Assembly: GCA_937982665.1 (NCBI GenBank)
Contig: CALJLD010000295.1
Coordinates: 1 to 64,000 of the forward strand
Source of the DNA: an uncultured Planctomycetales bacterium
Lineage (GTDB): Bacteria; Planctomycetota; Planctomycetia; Pirellulales; S012-138
Length of the DNA stretch: 64,000 bases
Direction of reading: 5' to 3'
Below are positions 1 to 7,968 of the stretch, in pieces. A program made the position numbers and the translations under genes. The notes below the pieces were generated by a model. That model was not told where the DNA came from and searched no databases. It saw only the letters and a list, made by a program, of their open reading frames with translations. The number at the start of each line of letters is the position of its first letter. Position 1 is the stretch's first letter.

Positions 1-2141
1 CCGCCACCGGTGGGCGCGGCTTCGGCATCGGGAGTCCAGATCTTGCCGGGCTCGGTTTCGCCATCTGCCGTAACGATGGCAGGCTCTTTGCCGCGAGCCA
101 TTGTTCCGTCAGGGTTCATCAAGCCGGTCTCCTGCAGGACCTTGGCAACGGCGTTGCGCACGCCGGGCTCATTTCCGTGCTGATCCATCAAGTGTTGCAA
201 CAGGCGAACCGTGTCTTCCGCTTCTCCGCGATTCAGCCGGACGTACAGCTCAAAGAGATCATTGCCGGCGCACGATGCATTGGCCGCCAACGAGAACTCG
301 CGGGCGCGCTGGTTCCATTCCAAAGCCAGACGGCTGTCTTCGTATAGTTCGGCAATCTGCCCGCAAACTTCTTCGGAGGAGATGGCATCATCGCCGGCGG
401 TTAATGAGGGACGATCCAGAATCTCTTGTCCCAACTTGACGATGGCCGGCGGAAAGCGGTTGGTCCCCGCACGCATGAACGCCGACAAGAGTTCGTCATC
501 TGAGAGCTTTGCCGGATCAACCGCGGTCATGCGGACAAGTGGAATCTGATGAAGTTCCGCGCCTTCAGGGATCACCGGCGAGGGCATCTCAAGTTGACTG
601 CGGAGCTCTGAAAAGGCGTTCGCGGAAACGGTCTCGCGCTGGCTGGCGATTTCCATGTTGAGAATCACACCGCCCAGGCGAACACGATCGGCCGTTTCCG
701 CTTTGGCCGCTTCTCGCGGAGTTTTTCCACCCAGCGGCGGTAGTTTGCCTTCAGGCCAGACCTCGAGCAGTTTTTGTCGCCGTTCGTCTTGAATGATCTC
801 GTAGCGGCGATCGGCAGAAGTTTCTTGCGGAACGAATTTGCGCTCCGAGAATGGCGCCGCGTAGAGCGAGACTTGCCCCACAACTTTCGGCTGGCCGTCC
901 TCGGTATCGGGTGATTGTTCGTCTTGCAGCACGTCACCGCTGATTGACTTGAGTTGCTCTCGCGCTTGATCCAAGCGGTCACTTTGCACAACGAGCGTGA
1001 TGCGGGCAGGTTGGTCCGTTTCTTTGCCAAAGTAAGCCAGGCGGGCGACAATGTTGGGAGCATCCGTGAAAGTTACCGCGTCAGCGTTTTCTGGAATTGG
1101 CCGATCCAGTAGCAGCGCTAACGCGCGCGGCGGCGGTTGATCGCCTTCGGTGGTGTAGTCGCCGGGCAACTCGTGGACTTGTTTGGATGCGGAGAGTTGC
1201 GTTCGCGCTTGTTCCAGATCTTCGGTTGGGAAAACGACCTCGACAACATCAAGCGTCTCAACGTCTTCTTCATCCAGGATTTGCGCGAGGGCTTCGATTT
1301 CGACGGCGTCATCAAAGGGGATCTCAAGCGCGCTGCACTGACGCAAAGCATCGACTGCGGCGGGATTGTCACCCAACCATCCACGGGCGAGTCCCAGGCA
1401 GTGCCAAATGGTTGCCGATTGCGGATTCTTTTCGGCAAGTTCCGTCAGCGCGCGTTCCGCGGAGCGAATGCGTCCGGCGTTCGCATCCTCGCAGGCCGAT
1501 TCGTAGGCTTGCTTGTCTTCGTCCGAAAGTTTGTCATCGCCATGTTGCGATGCCTCGAGCGATGGCGGCCAGGCGGAATCCTTAATCAGCGGTGAAACTT
1601 TGGGCGACTGTTGAAAGCGAAGCAGCGCGACGAAGGCATCTCGATTCTCTTCATCATGTTGAAGATAGAGATGCATGTGTTTCAGGCAGACGAGCGGAAA
1701 GCCCAACGCATGCGAGTACTGCGCGACAAGCGCGATGGCCTCTAGGACGACCGGCGGGACTTTGTCGCCAGCAGCTTCAATTGCTCGTTGCAGGAGTTCG
1801 ACGGCGACCCGGAACTCTTGATCTTCCCGATCCAGGACCAGGAACACGGCTTCCGCCCAGGCGACAGGGTTGGAAGCGTCCCGATGGACGAGTTCCTTCA
1901 GCAGCGCGTCCGCCTCGTCCGCACGGCCAAGTTGCCGCAGCAGCGAAGCCTTGCGCATTTCCAGATATGACCGTTGGGGAAACTTCTTCTCCAACTGTTC
2001 GATATGTTCCAGGCAGGCGTGCCGTTGATCGGCTTCCAGAAGCCGCTCGATCTTTTCGATTTCTGGCGCCAAGTCACGGCAGCAGAACTTGATCTTCTTG
2101 CCTGAACCGCAAGGACAATTGGAATAGGGATCAATCGCCAT
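1..2141 (-). CDS. SEC-C motif / TPR-like protein, 3' end outside window
   Basis: The visible part is 713 codons and runs off the left edge, so the C-terminus is missing. Residues 8-21 are a SEC-C motif (NCPCGSGKKIKFCC, with Cys 9, 11, 20 and 21), a small zinc-binding knuckle known from SecA tails and many accessory proteins. Residues from about 25 to 290 look helical and TPR-like (for example LLRQLGRADEADALLKEL). The remainder, from about 290 on, is not recognised. There is no signal peptide, so it is probably cytoplasmic. It starts at an ATG read leftwards from 2141 and is divergent from the MoxR operon. That it acts as a zinc-tethered scaffold or adaptor is inference; no enzymatic motif is visible. 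Confidence 0.85.
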   Translation of the reverse strand, partial: MAIDPYSNCPCGSGKKIKFCCRDLAPEIEKIERLLEADQRHACLEHIEQLEKKFPQRSYLEMRKASLLRQLGRADEADALLKELVHRDASNPVAWAEAVFLVLDREDQEFRVAVELLQRAIEAAGDKVPPVVLEAIALVAQYSHALGFPLVCLKHMHLYLQHDEENRDAFVALLRFQQSPKVSPLIKDSAWPPSLEASQHGDDKLSDEDKQAYESACEDANAGRIRSAERALTELAEKNPQSATIWHCLGLARGWLGDNPAAVDALRQCSALEIPFDDAVEIEALAQILDEEDVETLDVVEVVFPTEDLEQARTQLSASKQVHELPGDYTTEGDQPPPRALALLLDRPIPENADAVTFTDAPNIVARLAYFGKETDQPARITLVVQSDRLDQAREQLKSISGDVLQDEQSPDTEDGQPKVVGQVSLYAAPFSERKFVPQETSADRRYEIIQDERRQKLLEVWPEGKLPPLGGKTPREAAKAETADRVRLGGVILNMEIASQRETVSANAFSELRSQLEMPSPVIPEGAELHQIPLVRMTAVDPAKLSDDELLSAFMRAGTNRFPPAIVKLGQEILDRPSLTAGDDAISSEEVCGQIAELYEDSRLALEWNQRAREFSLAANASCAGNDLFELYVRLNRGEAEDTVRLLQHLMDQHGNEPGVRNAVAKVLQETGLMNPDGTMARGKEPAIVTADGETEPGKIWTPDAEAAPTGG

Positions 2142-2477
2142 GGCCGAATCCGCTCCGCAGGCTGATTTTCATCGACGCGGCGCTCCAGCATCATCCGTGC
2201 TGTGAGCGAGGGAAGGCCTTGCGGCATTCGCGCGTCGCTATGTGTGCGTATTTTGCAAACGCGCATGGTATCACAGTCTGAGCAGCGTGACGAGCAGGCG
2301 CCACCGAAGCGAGGCGAGGAGATTTCGCGGCACTCGATCGTGCAAAATATGCGGCATTTCGCATCCGTGGGCTTCCCCACTGTGGGCCCGCCGGGAATCC
2401 AAGCCTGAACCTCGACCTGTCTTTCTGGGTCGTGCATGATAAGGGTTTGGCAGTTAGCCTTTGTTCGGGCGATTTGG
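2142..2477. other. Divergent intergenic region before the MoxR operon
   Basis: 336 bases between the divergent SEC-C gene and the first operon gene. It presumably holds promoters for both. Short G/C-rich inverted segments are present around 2365-2400, but no convincing promoter or terminator could be read. Open frames here are short, with codon choice unlike the neighbours. Confidence 0.5.
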
Positions 2478-3200
2478 ATGGCGTACGCGCAAGTTCTCGT
2501 CGGGCTGTTTGAAACGGGGCAATTGAATGTGCCGCGTCCCTCGCCTGTTGATGATACGGAGCTGCGCGAACTCACGACCGTGCTGACGGGCTTCGAGCGG
2601 GAGTACCGTAAGACGCTTCCAGATGGCCTACCGGAGTTTTCGCCGTCAGCTGCGATTTGGGCGGGCGTAAATTTCGTTCGCGCGAGCCAATGTGCTGTCT
2701 TTCGCGATATCGCAGCCGAAGAGTTCCCGCGATTACTCGTGCCAAAGCTTGAGCCGAGCGCTACGGAAAAAGGCAAGAACGAGACCCAACAGTATTCTGC
2801 TTCAACGCACTTTTCGGTTGATGTTGTGTTTCGGTTTCTTCCCGGGCTCGTCGACTTCGCCAAAGCCAGGGCGGAGGCCGATCCGCTGGTCACTCAACTG
2901 ATTGCCTGGTGTCAGGATTGGCCGCTGTCTTCGGTAGGCATTACTTTGCCGGCCGTAGTGAATGTTGACGCGATCATCGACAATGCCGGGCTGCGGCGAA
3001 TGTATGTTGATCGAATTCTTGCCGTGGCGGATAAGTCGCGGCTCGATGATCCTCGCGTGCGTCAAGCCGTGAAACCCAGTTGGGGGCTGTTTCCCCAACT
3101 CGGCGGGCGAATATCTGAGGCCATCGCTGAGTTAGAAGCTACGGCGGCGAACTCAACGGCAACTGACTCAACGGCGGCAGACACACGCAGCGCGATGTAG
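2478..3200 (+). CDS. First gene of MoxR-vWA-propeller operon, bpX-like protein
   Basis: 240 aa, no signal peptide or membrane segment. I prefer the start at 2478 (MAYAQVLVGLFETG). The in-frame ATG at 2436 would add residues encoded by ATA, AGG and TTA codons that look non-coding. The N-terminal pattern (short helix, LFETGQL, then an aromatic and helical stretch AAIWAGVNFVRASQ) recalls the small all-alpha accessory proteins (bpX type) of MoxR-vWA-beta-propeller systems; which bpX family I cannot say. The C-terminus carries three 5-residue repeats, TAANS, TATDS, TAADT. It is 66 bp upstream of the MoxR gene on the same strand, which is the main support for a shared function. Confidence 0.75.
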   Translation: MAYAQVLVGLFETGQLNVPRPSPVDDTELRELTTVLTGFEREYRKTLPDGLPEFSPSAAIWAGVNFVRASQCAVFRDIAAEEFPRLLVPKLEPSATEKGKNETQQYSASTHFSVDVVFRFLPGLVDFAKARAEADPLVTQLIAWCQDWPLSSVGITLPAVVNVDAIIDNAGLRRMYVDRILAVADKSRLDDPRVRQAVKPSWGLFPQLGGRISEAIAELEATAANSTATDSTAADTRSAM

Positions 3201-3266
3201 AAGCTGACGCTCCGCATTAAGGCAACGTTCCCACCCAATAAAGAAGAACCTCCGACAAATTGCACG

Positions 3267-4448
3267 ATGAGCAACGCGACTACTCCCGACCACATACCGG
3301 CGGAATTGGAGGCTGGCCGTGTGTTGATTGCCGAAGTTCTTTCGCCGATGAAGCAAGCCTTTGTCGAAAAGGACGAGATTATCGATCTGCTGGGCATTTG
3401 CCTTGTGGCGCGCGAGAACCTGTTCTTGCTGGGTCCGCCCGGCACGGCTAAAAGTGCGCTGGTGCAGGAACTTGGCCGACGCATTGACGGCCGCGTGTTT
3501 GATTATCTGCTTACGCGCTTTACTGAGCCCAATGAGATCTTCGGGCCATTTGATATTCGCCGATTGCGGGAAGGCGATCTGGTCACCAACACGGAAGGAA
3601 TGTTGCCTGACGCGGACTTTGTCTTCCTGGATGAGTTATTGAATGCCAATAGTGCGATCCTCAACAGCTTGCTGCTGGTACTCAACGAGCGCGTGTTTCG
3701 TCGCGGGCGGGAAACGCGGGCGCTGCCGACTTTGATGGTGGTGGGCGCCAGTAATCGCCTTCCGGAAGACGAAGCGTTGGGGGCCCTTTTCGACCGGTTT
3801 TTGCTGCGCGTGCGGTGCGAGAATGTTGGCGACGATCGCTTGAACGAGGTGTTGGATGCGGGCTGGAAGCTGGATATCGCCAGGAATGGGCAACAAGCCA
3901 AGGTTTCGCTGGACTCGATTCGACAGTTGCACGGTCAATTAAGCGCTGCGGATTTTAGCGCTGTGCGGGAATCCTACCCCGACCTGGTCCGTCGCATCCG
4001 CGAAGCCGGCGTGGCGATGTCGGATCGCCGTGCGGTCAAGTTACAACGACTTATCGCGGCCAGTGCGTTGTTGTGCGGACGGCATGCAGTGAATCGCACC
4101 GACCTTTGGCCGCTACGCTACATTTGGGATACCGAGGAACAGCAGTCCATCATTGCCGCCATCGTCAATGACGAGTTGGAGAAGGCCGACGACGCGGAGA
4201 AAAGTGTCGCTCATCCGCGCTCTCGAGAAAACGCTTCGCCCGATGCGGAAGAACTCGCCCGGGACCTGGATGCTCTGGCCGAGCGGATTGCCGCCAGCGA
4301 TGTAACAGAGGACGAGCGTGGCACATTCGGTGATCGGCTACGGTTGATCGCTTCTTGCTGCCAGTGGATTCCTGATGCCCAACAGCGCGAGTTTCTGGAA
4401 ACTAAGGTCTCAAAGATGTGGCATTCGCTACAGGGAGCGGATGCATGA
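3267..4448 (+). CDS. MoxR-family AAA+ ATPase
   Basis: 393 aa cytoplasmic ATPase of the MoxR/RavA group. Walker A is GPPGTAKS at residues 56-63, Walker B FVFLDE at 118-123, the sensor-1 Asn is in GASN near 163, and a putative arginine finger is R177 in LFDRF. The segment FTEPNEIFGPFDI after Walker A is typical of MoxR. The rest (about 250-393) is the helical lid plus an acidic tail. MoxR ATPases usually remodel or activate partners together with vWA proteins, and a vWA protein is encoded two genes downstream. The stop overlaps the next start (ATGA at 4445-4448), indicating translational coupling. The assignment is firm; the client of the ATPase is unknown. Confidence 0.96.
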   Translation: MSNATTPDHIPAELEAGRVLIAEVLSPMKQAFVEKDEIIDLLGICLVARENLFLLGPPGTAKSALVQELGRRIDGRVFDYLLTRFTEPNEIFGPFDIRRLREGDLVTNTEGMLPDADFVFLDELLNANSAILNSLLLVLNERVFRRGRETRALPTLMVVGASNRLPEDEALGALFDRFLLRVRCENVGDDRLNEVLDAGWKLDIARNGQQAKVSLDSIRQLHGQLSAADFSAVRESYPDLVRRIREAGVAMSDRRAVKLQRLIAASALLCGRHAVNRTDLWPLRYIWDTEEQQSIIAAIVNDELEKADDAEKSVAHPRSRENASPDAEELARDLDALAERIAASDVTEDERGTFGDRLRLIASCCQWIPDAQQREFLETKVSKMWHSLQGADA

Positions 4449-5230
4449 GCCAAATGGTCAACAACACGGTTGTGATTTGTTTGCAGCCGGATGCGTTGTC
4501 AGCGGTGGCCAGGTTGCGCGCGGATCGGCGGGGATGGCAAATTTGCGAGGCTGACGGTGCGCTTTGGCTGCGCGGAGAGTTGGGTGGTACCGACAATACG
4601 GAACTCCTCAGCCTGCCCGGCCGGCGATATTCAGTCTTGCCCGATGATAACCGGCAACTGGTGCCGGCAGGTTTGCGCGTGCCGCAGGCTTACCTGCCCG
4701 ATGGCGATTGGCAACCGCTTAATGAATGGTTGCAGCTGCGACTTTCCCATCCGGCAGTGGCCGGCGCCGCTCCACCGCCTGCGAGGTTGGAACTTGTGCG
4801 CGATGTGCAATCGCGGGAAACCAATGTGTTGCTGACGACTGCGGCGGACTGGGCAGAGTTTGCTGGCGTTGCTGCAGGTTTGCGGCTTGGCAGGTTAACG
4901 TTCGCAGCCGCGACCACGGGTGAGATGCCTGCCAACACGGAGGACGCACGGGAATCGCATTGGCGGAAGCGCCGGCCCGTTATTGTGCGTGGAGCCCCAA
5001 GTCCGCCCATACCCGGCACTGCCTTTGTGGAGGTTGAAGGCATCGCCGTCCCGGCAGGTTGGCGGTGGAGCCCGGCACTTGATGCCTCTGTACTGAGGGC
5101 CGCGTTTGGTTCAGCAAGCAAAGACCTCATTCTCTTGTTACCGGATGGAACATGTGAGCGGATACCGGCAGATGCGTTCGTCTCTGCGAACCGACATGCC
5201 GCGCGGCAGTTGTTAGAGGGGACCCAATGA
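4445..5230 (+). CDS. bpX2-like component of MoxR-vWA-propeller system
   Basis: 261 aa, soluble. The start is fixed by the ATGA overlap with the MoxR gene. The pattern of short conserved stretches (ALWLRGE near residue 37, LPGRRYSVLPDD, a Pro-rich hinge then IPGTAFVEVEGIAVPAGW, and FVSANRHAARQLL at the C-terminus) fits my memory of the bpX2 family of MoxR-vWA-beta-propeller systems. No catalytic motif is seen. It overlaps the following gene by 4 bp (ATGA at 5227-5230), so genes 2 to 5 of the operon are all coupled. A structural adaptor between ATPase and vWA protein is an inference. Confidence 0.85.
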   Translation: MSQMVNNTVVICLQPDALSAVARLRADRRGWQICEADGALWLRGELGGTDNTELLSLPGRRYSVLPDDNRQLVPAGLRVPQAYLPDGDWQPLNEWLQLRLSHPAVAGAAPPPARLELVRDVQSRETNVLLTTAADWAEFAGVAAGLRLGRLTFAAATTGEMPANTEDARESHWRKRRPVIVRGAPSPPIPGTAFVEVEGIAVPAGWRWSPALDASVLRAAFGSASKDLILLLPDGTCERIPADAFVSANRHAARQLLEGTQ

Positions 5231-7968
5231 CGCAATTCGGCGGTCATTTCACGTCGCCGCGCGGATACTTGCGTCCGCCGCACGGCGGCTTTTGGACCTG
5301 GACTGATGGCGGCGGCGTGCTTGCCTGGGCTGACGGTTCCACGATTGCGTTTCGTAATGAAGTGCACGCGGTGCTGAGCGCGCTCGCTCCGCGAGGGCTG
5401 CCTCCGTTTGAAGCTGTGGTCTTGCTGCTAGCCGCGCTGCGAGAGAACTGGAAGGAAGACGATCGCGTTCAGACGGCGCTATCGCGAGTGTTGGAGAACT
5501 TGCCGGAGTCTGACATCGCGCTGAAACTCTTAGCCAAAGTTCTTTTGGCTTTGGATCAGGTTCATGAGTTGCACGCCCTGCGGCGGCGAACGCAGACAGC
5601 CAAAGTCTCCATCGCTGAGATGATCTTTGGGGCTAAAGTGAAAGACCGCTCAACTCGCGAACTCGGCGGTCAGGTTGTCGATCAGTTGGCGTTCCGCGTT
5701 AGTGAAGAGATCTTTGATCCGGTCTACGAGGTTGGCGAAAAGAGCGAAAGTCCGGCGCGATTGTTGCGTGCGTTGCGTGTTCTGCAAATGGAGGCCCTAA
5801 CGGATTTCACGCCTGGGGAAGTCGAGGTCCACGAGCAGACCGGTTTGGAGGAACTTCCGCTTCCAGTGGAAGAAGATGTTGAGCTTCCATTTGTCGAGCG
5901 AATTCGATCTTTGATCGCCAGCTTGGAAGAAGATGCGGAACTGTTCGCGCTGGCACGAATGGCCAAGCGATTGATGGTGGCAACCACGCTGCCGCGGCAC
6001 GTATCAGAACCCGACGAGATGCCGCTTGGAGGAGTTTCTGACATCACCAATCACGGTCCGCTGGACCGACTGTTGGTCTCTGAACATGCGTACGATGATT
6101 TGACGCTGGCCGTGCGGATCGCCACGAACGAGGCGCTGTACCTGCGACGCGATACGCCTCCGAGTGCCCCGCTGTGCAGACGTACGGTCTTGTTGGACGC
6201 GGGCATTCGTTCCTGGGGTTTGCCCCGAGTGTTCTCCACAGCGGTCGCTTTGGCTTATGCCGCCACGGCGGACAGCGCTGCGCCCACGTTGTTCTTTCGG
6301 GCGGACGGTTCCAACATCCAACCGGTCGATCTCTCTACTCGCGAGGGATTGATCGAACACTTGAGCGTCTTGACGACTGACCTTCATCCTGGCGGAGCCA
6401 TGCAGCGATTCGCGGAAGCGCTGCAAGCGGATGAAGAGCAGATTGTCCAGCAGCCGTTGGTGATAACGTCGGATGATGCTTACTCGGACGCGGAGTTCTT
6501 GCGCAACATGCGCGAGTCAGAACTGGCTGAGACGTTTGTTGCCGTGATTGACCGCAACGGCCGGTTCGAACTGTTGCAGCTCAACATGCAGGGGCAAAAG
6601 TTGATTCGCCAAGCAAAATTCCAGCTTGAGGATCTGTTCGCCACACCTCAACGCGCGCATTCGATTACGAGGTCACATGATGACTCGCTGCCAGCAATCT
6701 TTGCCGAGCAGACGTTTCCGCTGCGGCTTTCGCACGAGACGACCCAAGGGCGAATCGCCATCATGGGCGAAGAGATCACGATTTCGCTGTCGACCGATGG
6801 GCGGTTAATGTTGTGGACGGATCGTGAGCACGGAGCCTTGCAACTCTCTGATGCCATCCCCAAAGGGGAAATCCAATGGCTGCCCATGATGTGTGACAAT
6901 GATACGTTCGCTTGTGCGATCGCCGCGGGACGTCAAGCGTATCTTGTGCGAGTAAGGGACGTGCATGCACTCGCATCCGCTCAAGCCACGGCGGCGGAAT
7001 GCGTTGAGATTGTGACGAACGAAGATATTGCAACGTCTGGCAAGATCATTGGAATCGCCAGTTTTTCCAATTACTTGTTGCGCCTGGCTTACGGAAATGA
7101 GCCAAGCAAATTGCAGATCTCTGTCAGCGGGCAACCTGGCGAGACCATCGAAATACCAATGCCTCGGCGAATCAACGGACGATTCATCCTCGACACACGA
7201 TCGGATTTCTGGTCGGCAATTTCATATGTCGATGGACGACTCCGAGTCGACCGAATGCCGGATACGGAAGGCATGCGGTATTTGGGGATCTTTGAAAAGA
7301 TGGGCGTTGACGGCCCGATTGCTTTAGCGCGCGATGAACTGCAACTTGTTCATCTGGATACCGGGGCTGTGCAAAGTGTGGAGAAGGCGGAACGACCGGC
7401 TTCGTATTGCCGCCTGGTATCGACAAGCCACGATGGACGGTTTGTTGAATTGTCTGATGCGCTCCGAACTGTCGATACGGATCGTCTTAGCGTTTCTCAC
7501 AGCGGCGTGATTGATGCCGCGCGAGCTCGGATTTCGCCCAAACAATTCCGTAACCGATTTCAAGCAATCGGTGTCAATCAAAATGGCAAGTTGACGCTTG
7601 TTGGCCGACGCGGCGAACAGTTGGTTGCCAATTGGGCGCTGAAGTCACAGCCGCGAGAAGAGCTTCGGGCTCGCCAGTTCTTCCACGACTTCAACACGCG
7701 GCATCAGTTTGGCTTCAAGCTGCAACGGGCCTTGTGGCCAAACGGCAGTGCAGCGTTCCTGGATTCCAGAGGATTGTTGCATCTACGTTCCGCGGACCAG
7801 TCTGTGGAATGCACCATCGTGTTGGTCGATGGCGAATTGGCGGGCTGGAGCCACGATGGGCGCGTGTGGGGCCCGGCGTATTTCACCGGTCGAGAGCGGG
7901 CCAACTCTGCGGCGTACGGCTTGATCTGGCGCGAGCGTTTGGAACCATTCCTTGCAGGTTTGGAATGA
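5227..7968 (+). CDS. vWA domain plus beta-propeller protein of MoxR operon
   Basis: 913 aa. The N-terminal half (1-300) is helical and charged. Residues about 318-480 look like a von Willebrand A domain: RRTVLLDAGIRSWG (318-331) is strand 1 with the metal-site loop, followed by helix VFSTAVALAYAATA and a further strand TLFFRADG. The MIDAS triad DxSxS is degenerate, reading D324-A-G-I-R. Residues about 490-910 consist of repeated four-strand blades with Asp-Gly turns (TDGRLMLWTDRE, RNGRFELLQ, DSRGLLHLRS), read here as a beta-propeller. This supplies the vWA and propeller parts expected next to MoxR. The fold assignment is from pattern only. It overlaps the next start by 4 bp (7965-7968). Confidence 0.85.
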   Translation: MTQFGGHFTSPRGYLRPPHGGFWTWTDGGGVLAWADGSTIAFRNEVHAVLSALAPRGLPPFEAVVLLLAALRENWKEDDRVQTALSRVLENLPESDIALKLLAKVLLALDQVHELHALRRRTQTAKVSIAEMIFGAKVKDRSTRELGGQVVDQLAFRVSEEIFDPVYEVGEKSESPARLLRALRVLQMEALTDFTPGEVEVHEQTGLEELPLPVEEDVELPFVERIRSLIASLEEDAELFALARMAKRLMVATTLPRHVSEPDEMPLGGVSDITNHGPLDRLLVSEHAYDDLTLAVRIATNEALYLRRDTPPSAPLCRRTVLLDAGIRSWGLPRVFSTAVALAYAATADSAAPTLFFRADGSNIQPVDLSTREGLIEHLSVLTTDLHPGGAMQRFAEALQADEEQIVQQPLVITSDDAYSDAEFLRNMRESELAETFVAVIDRNGRFELLQLNMQGQKLIRQAKFQLEDLFATPQRAHSITRSHDDSLPAIFAEQTFPLRLSHETTQGRIAIMGEEITISLSTDGRLMLWTDREHGALQLSDAIPKGEIQWLPMMCDNDTFACAIAAGRQAYLVRVRDVHALASAQATAAECVEIVTNEDIATSGKIIGIASFSNYLLRLAYGNEPSKLQISVSGQPGETIEIPMPRRINGRFILDTRSDFWSAISYVDGRLRVDRMPDTEGMRYLGIFEKMGVDGPIALARDELQLVHLDTGAVQSVEKAERPASYCRLVSTSHDGRFVELSDALRTVDTDRLSVSHSGVIDAARARISPKQFRNRFQAIGVNQNGKLTLVGRRGEQLVANWALKSQPREELRARQFFHDFNTRHQFGFKLQRALWPNGSAAFLDSRGLLHLRSADQSVECTIVLVDGELAGWSHDGRVWGPAYFTGRERANSAAYGLIWRERLEPFLAGLE

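Noticed and set aside
1097..1970. Several plus-strand open frames over the left edge
   Set aside because: They lie antisense to the SEC-C/TPR gene, which is open for 713 codons with a clear motif.
7632..7964. Longer N-terminus for the last MoxR-operon protein
   Set aside because: The added part is inside the previous gene in another frame; the ATGA overlap at 7965 gives the better start.
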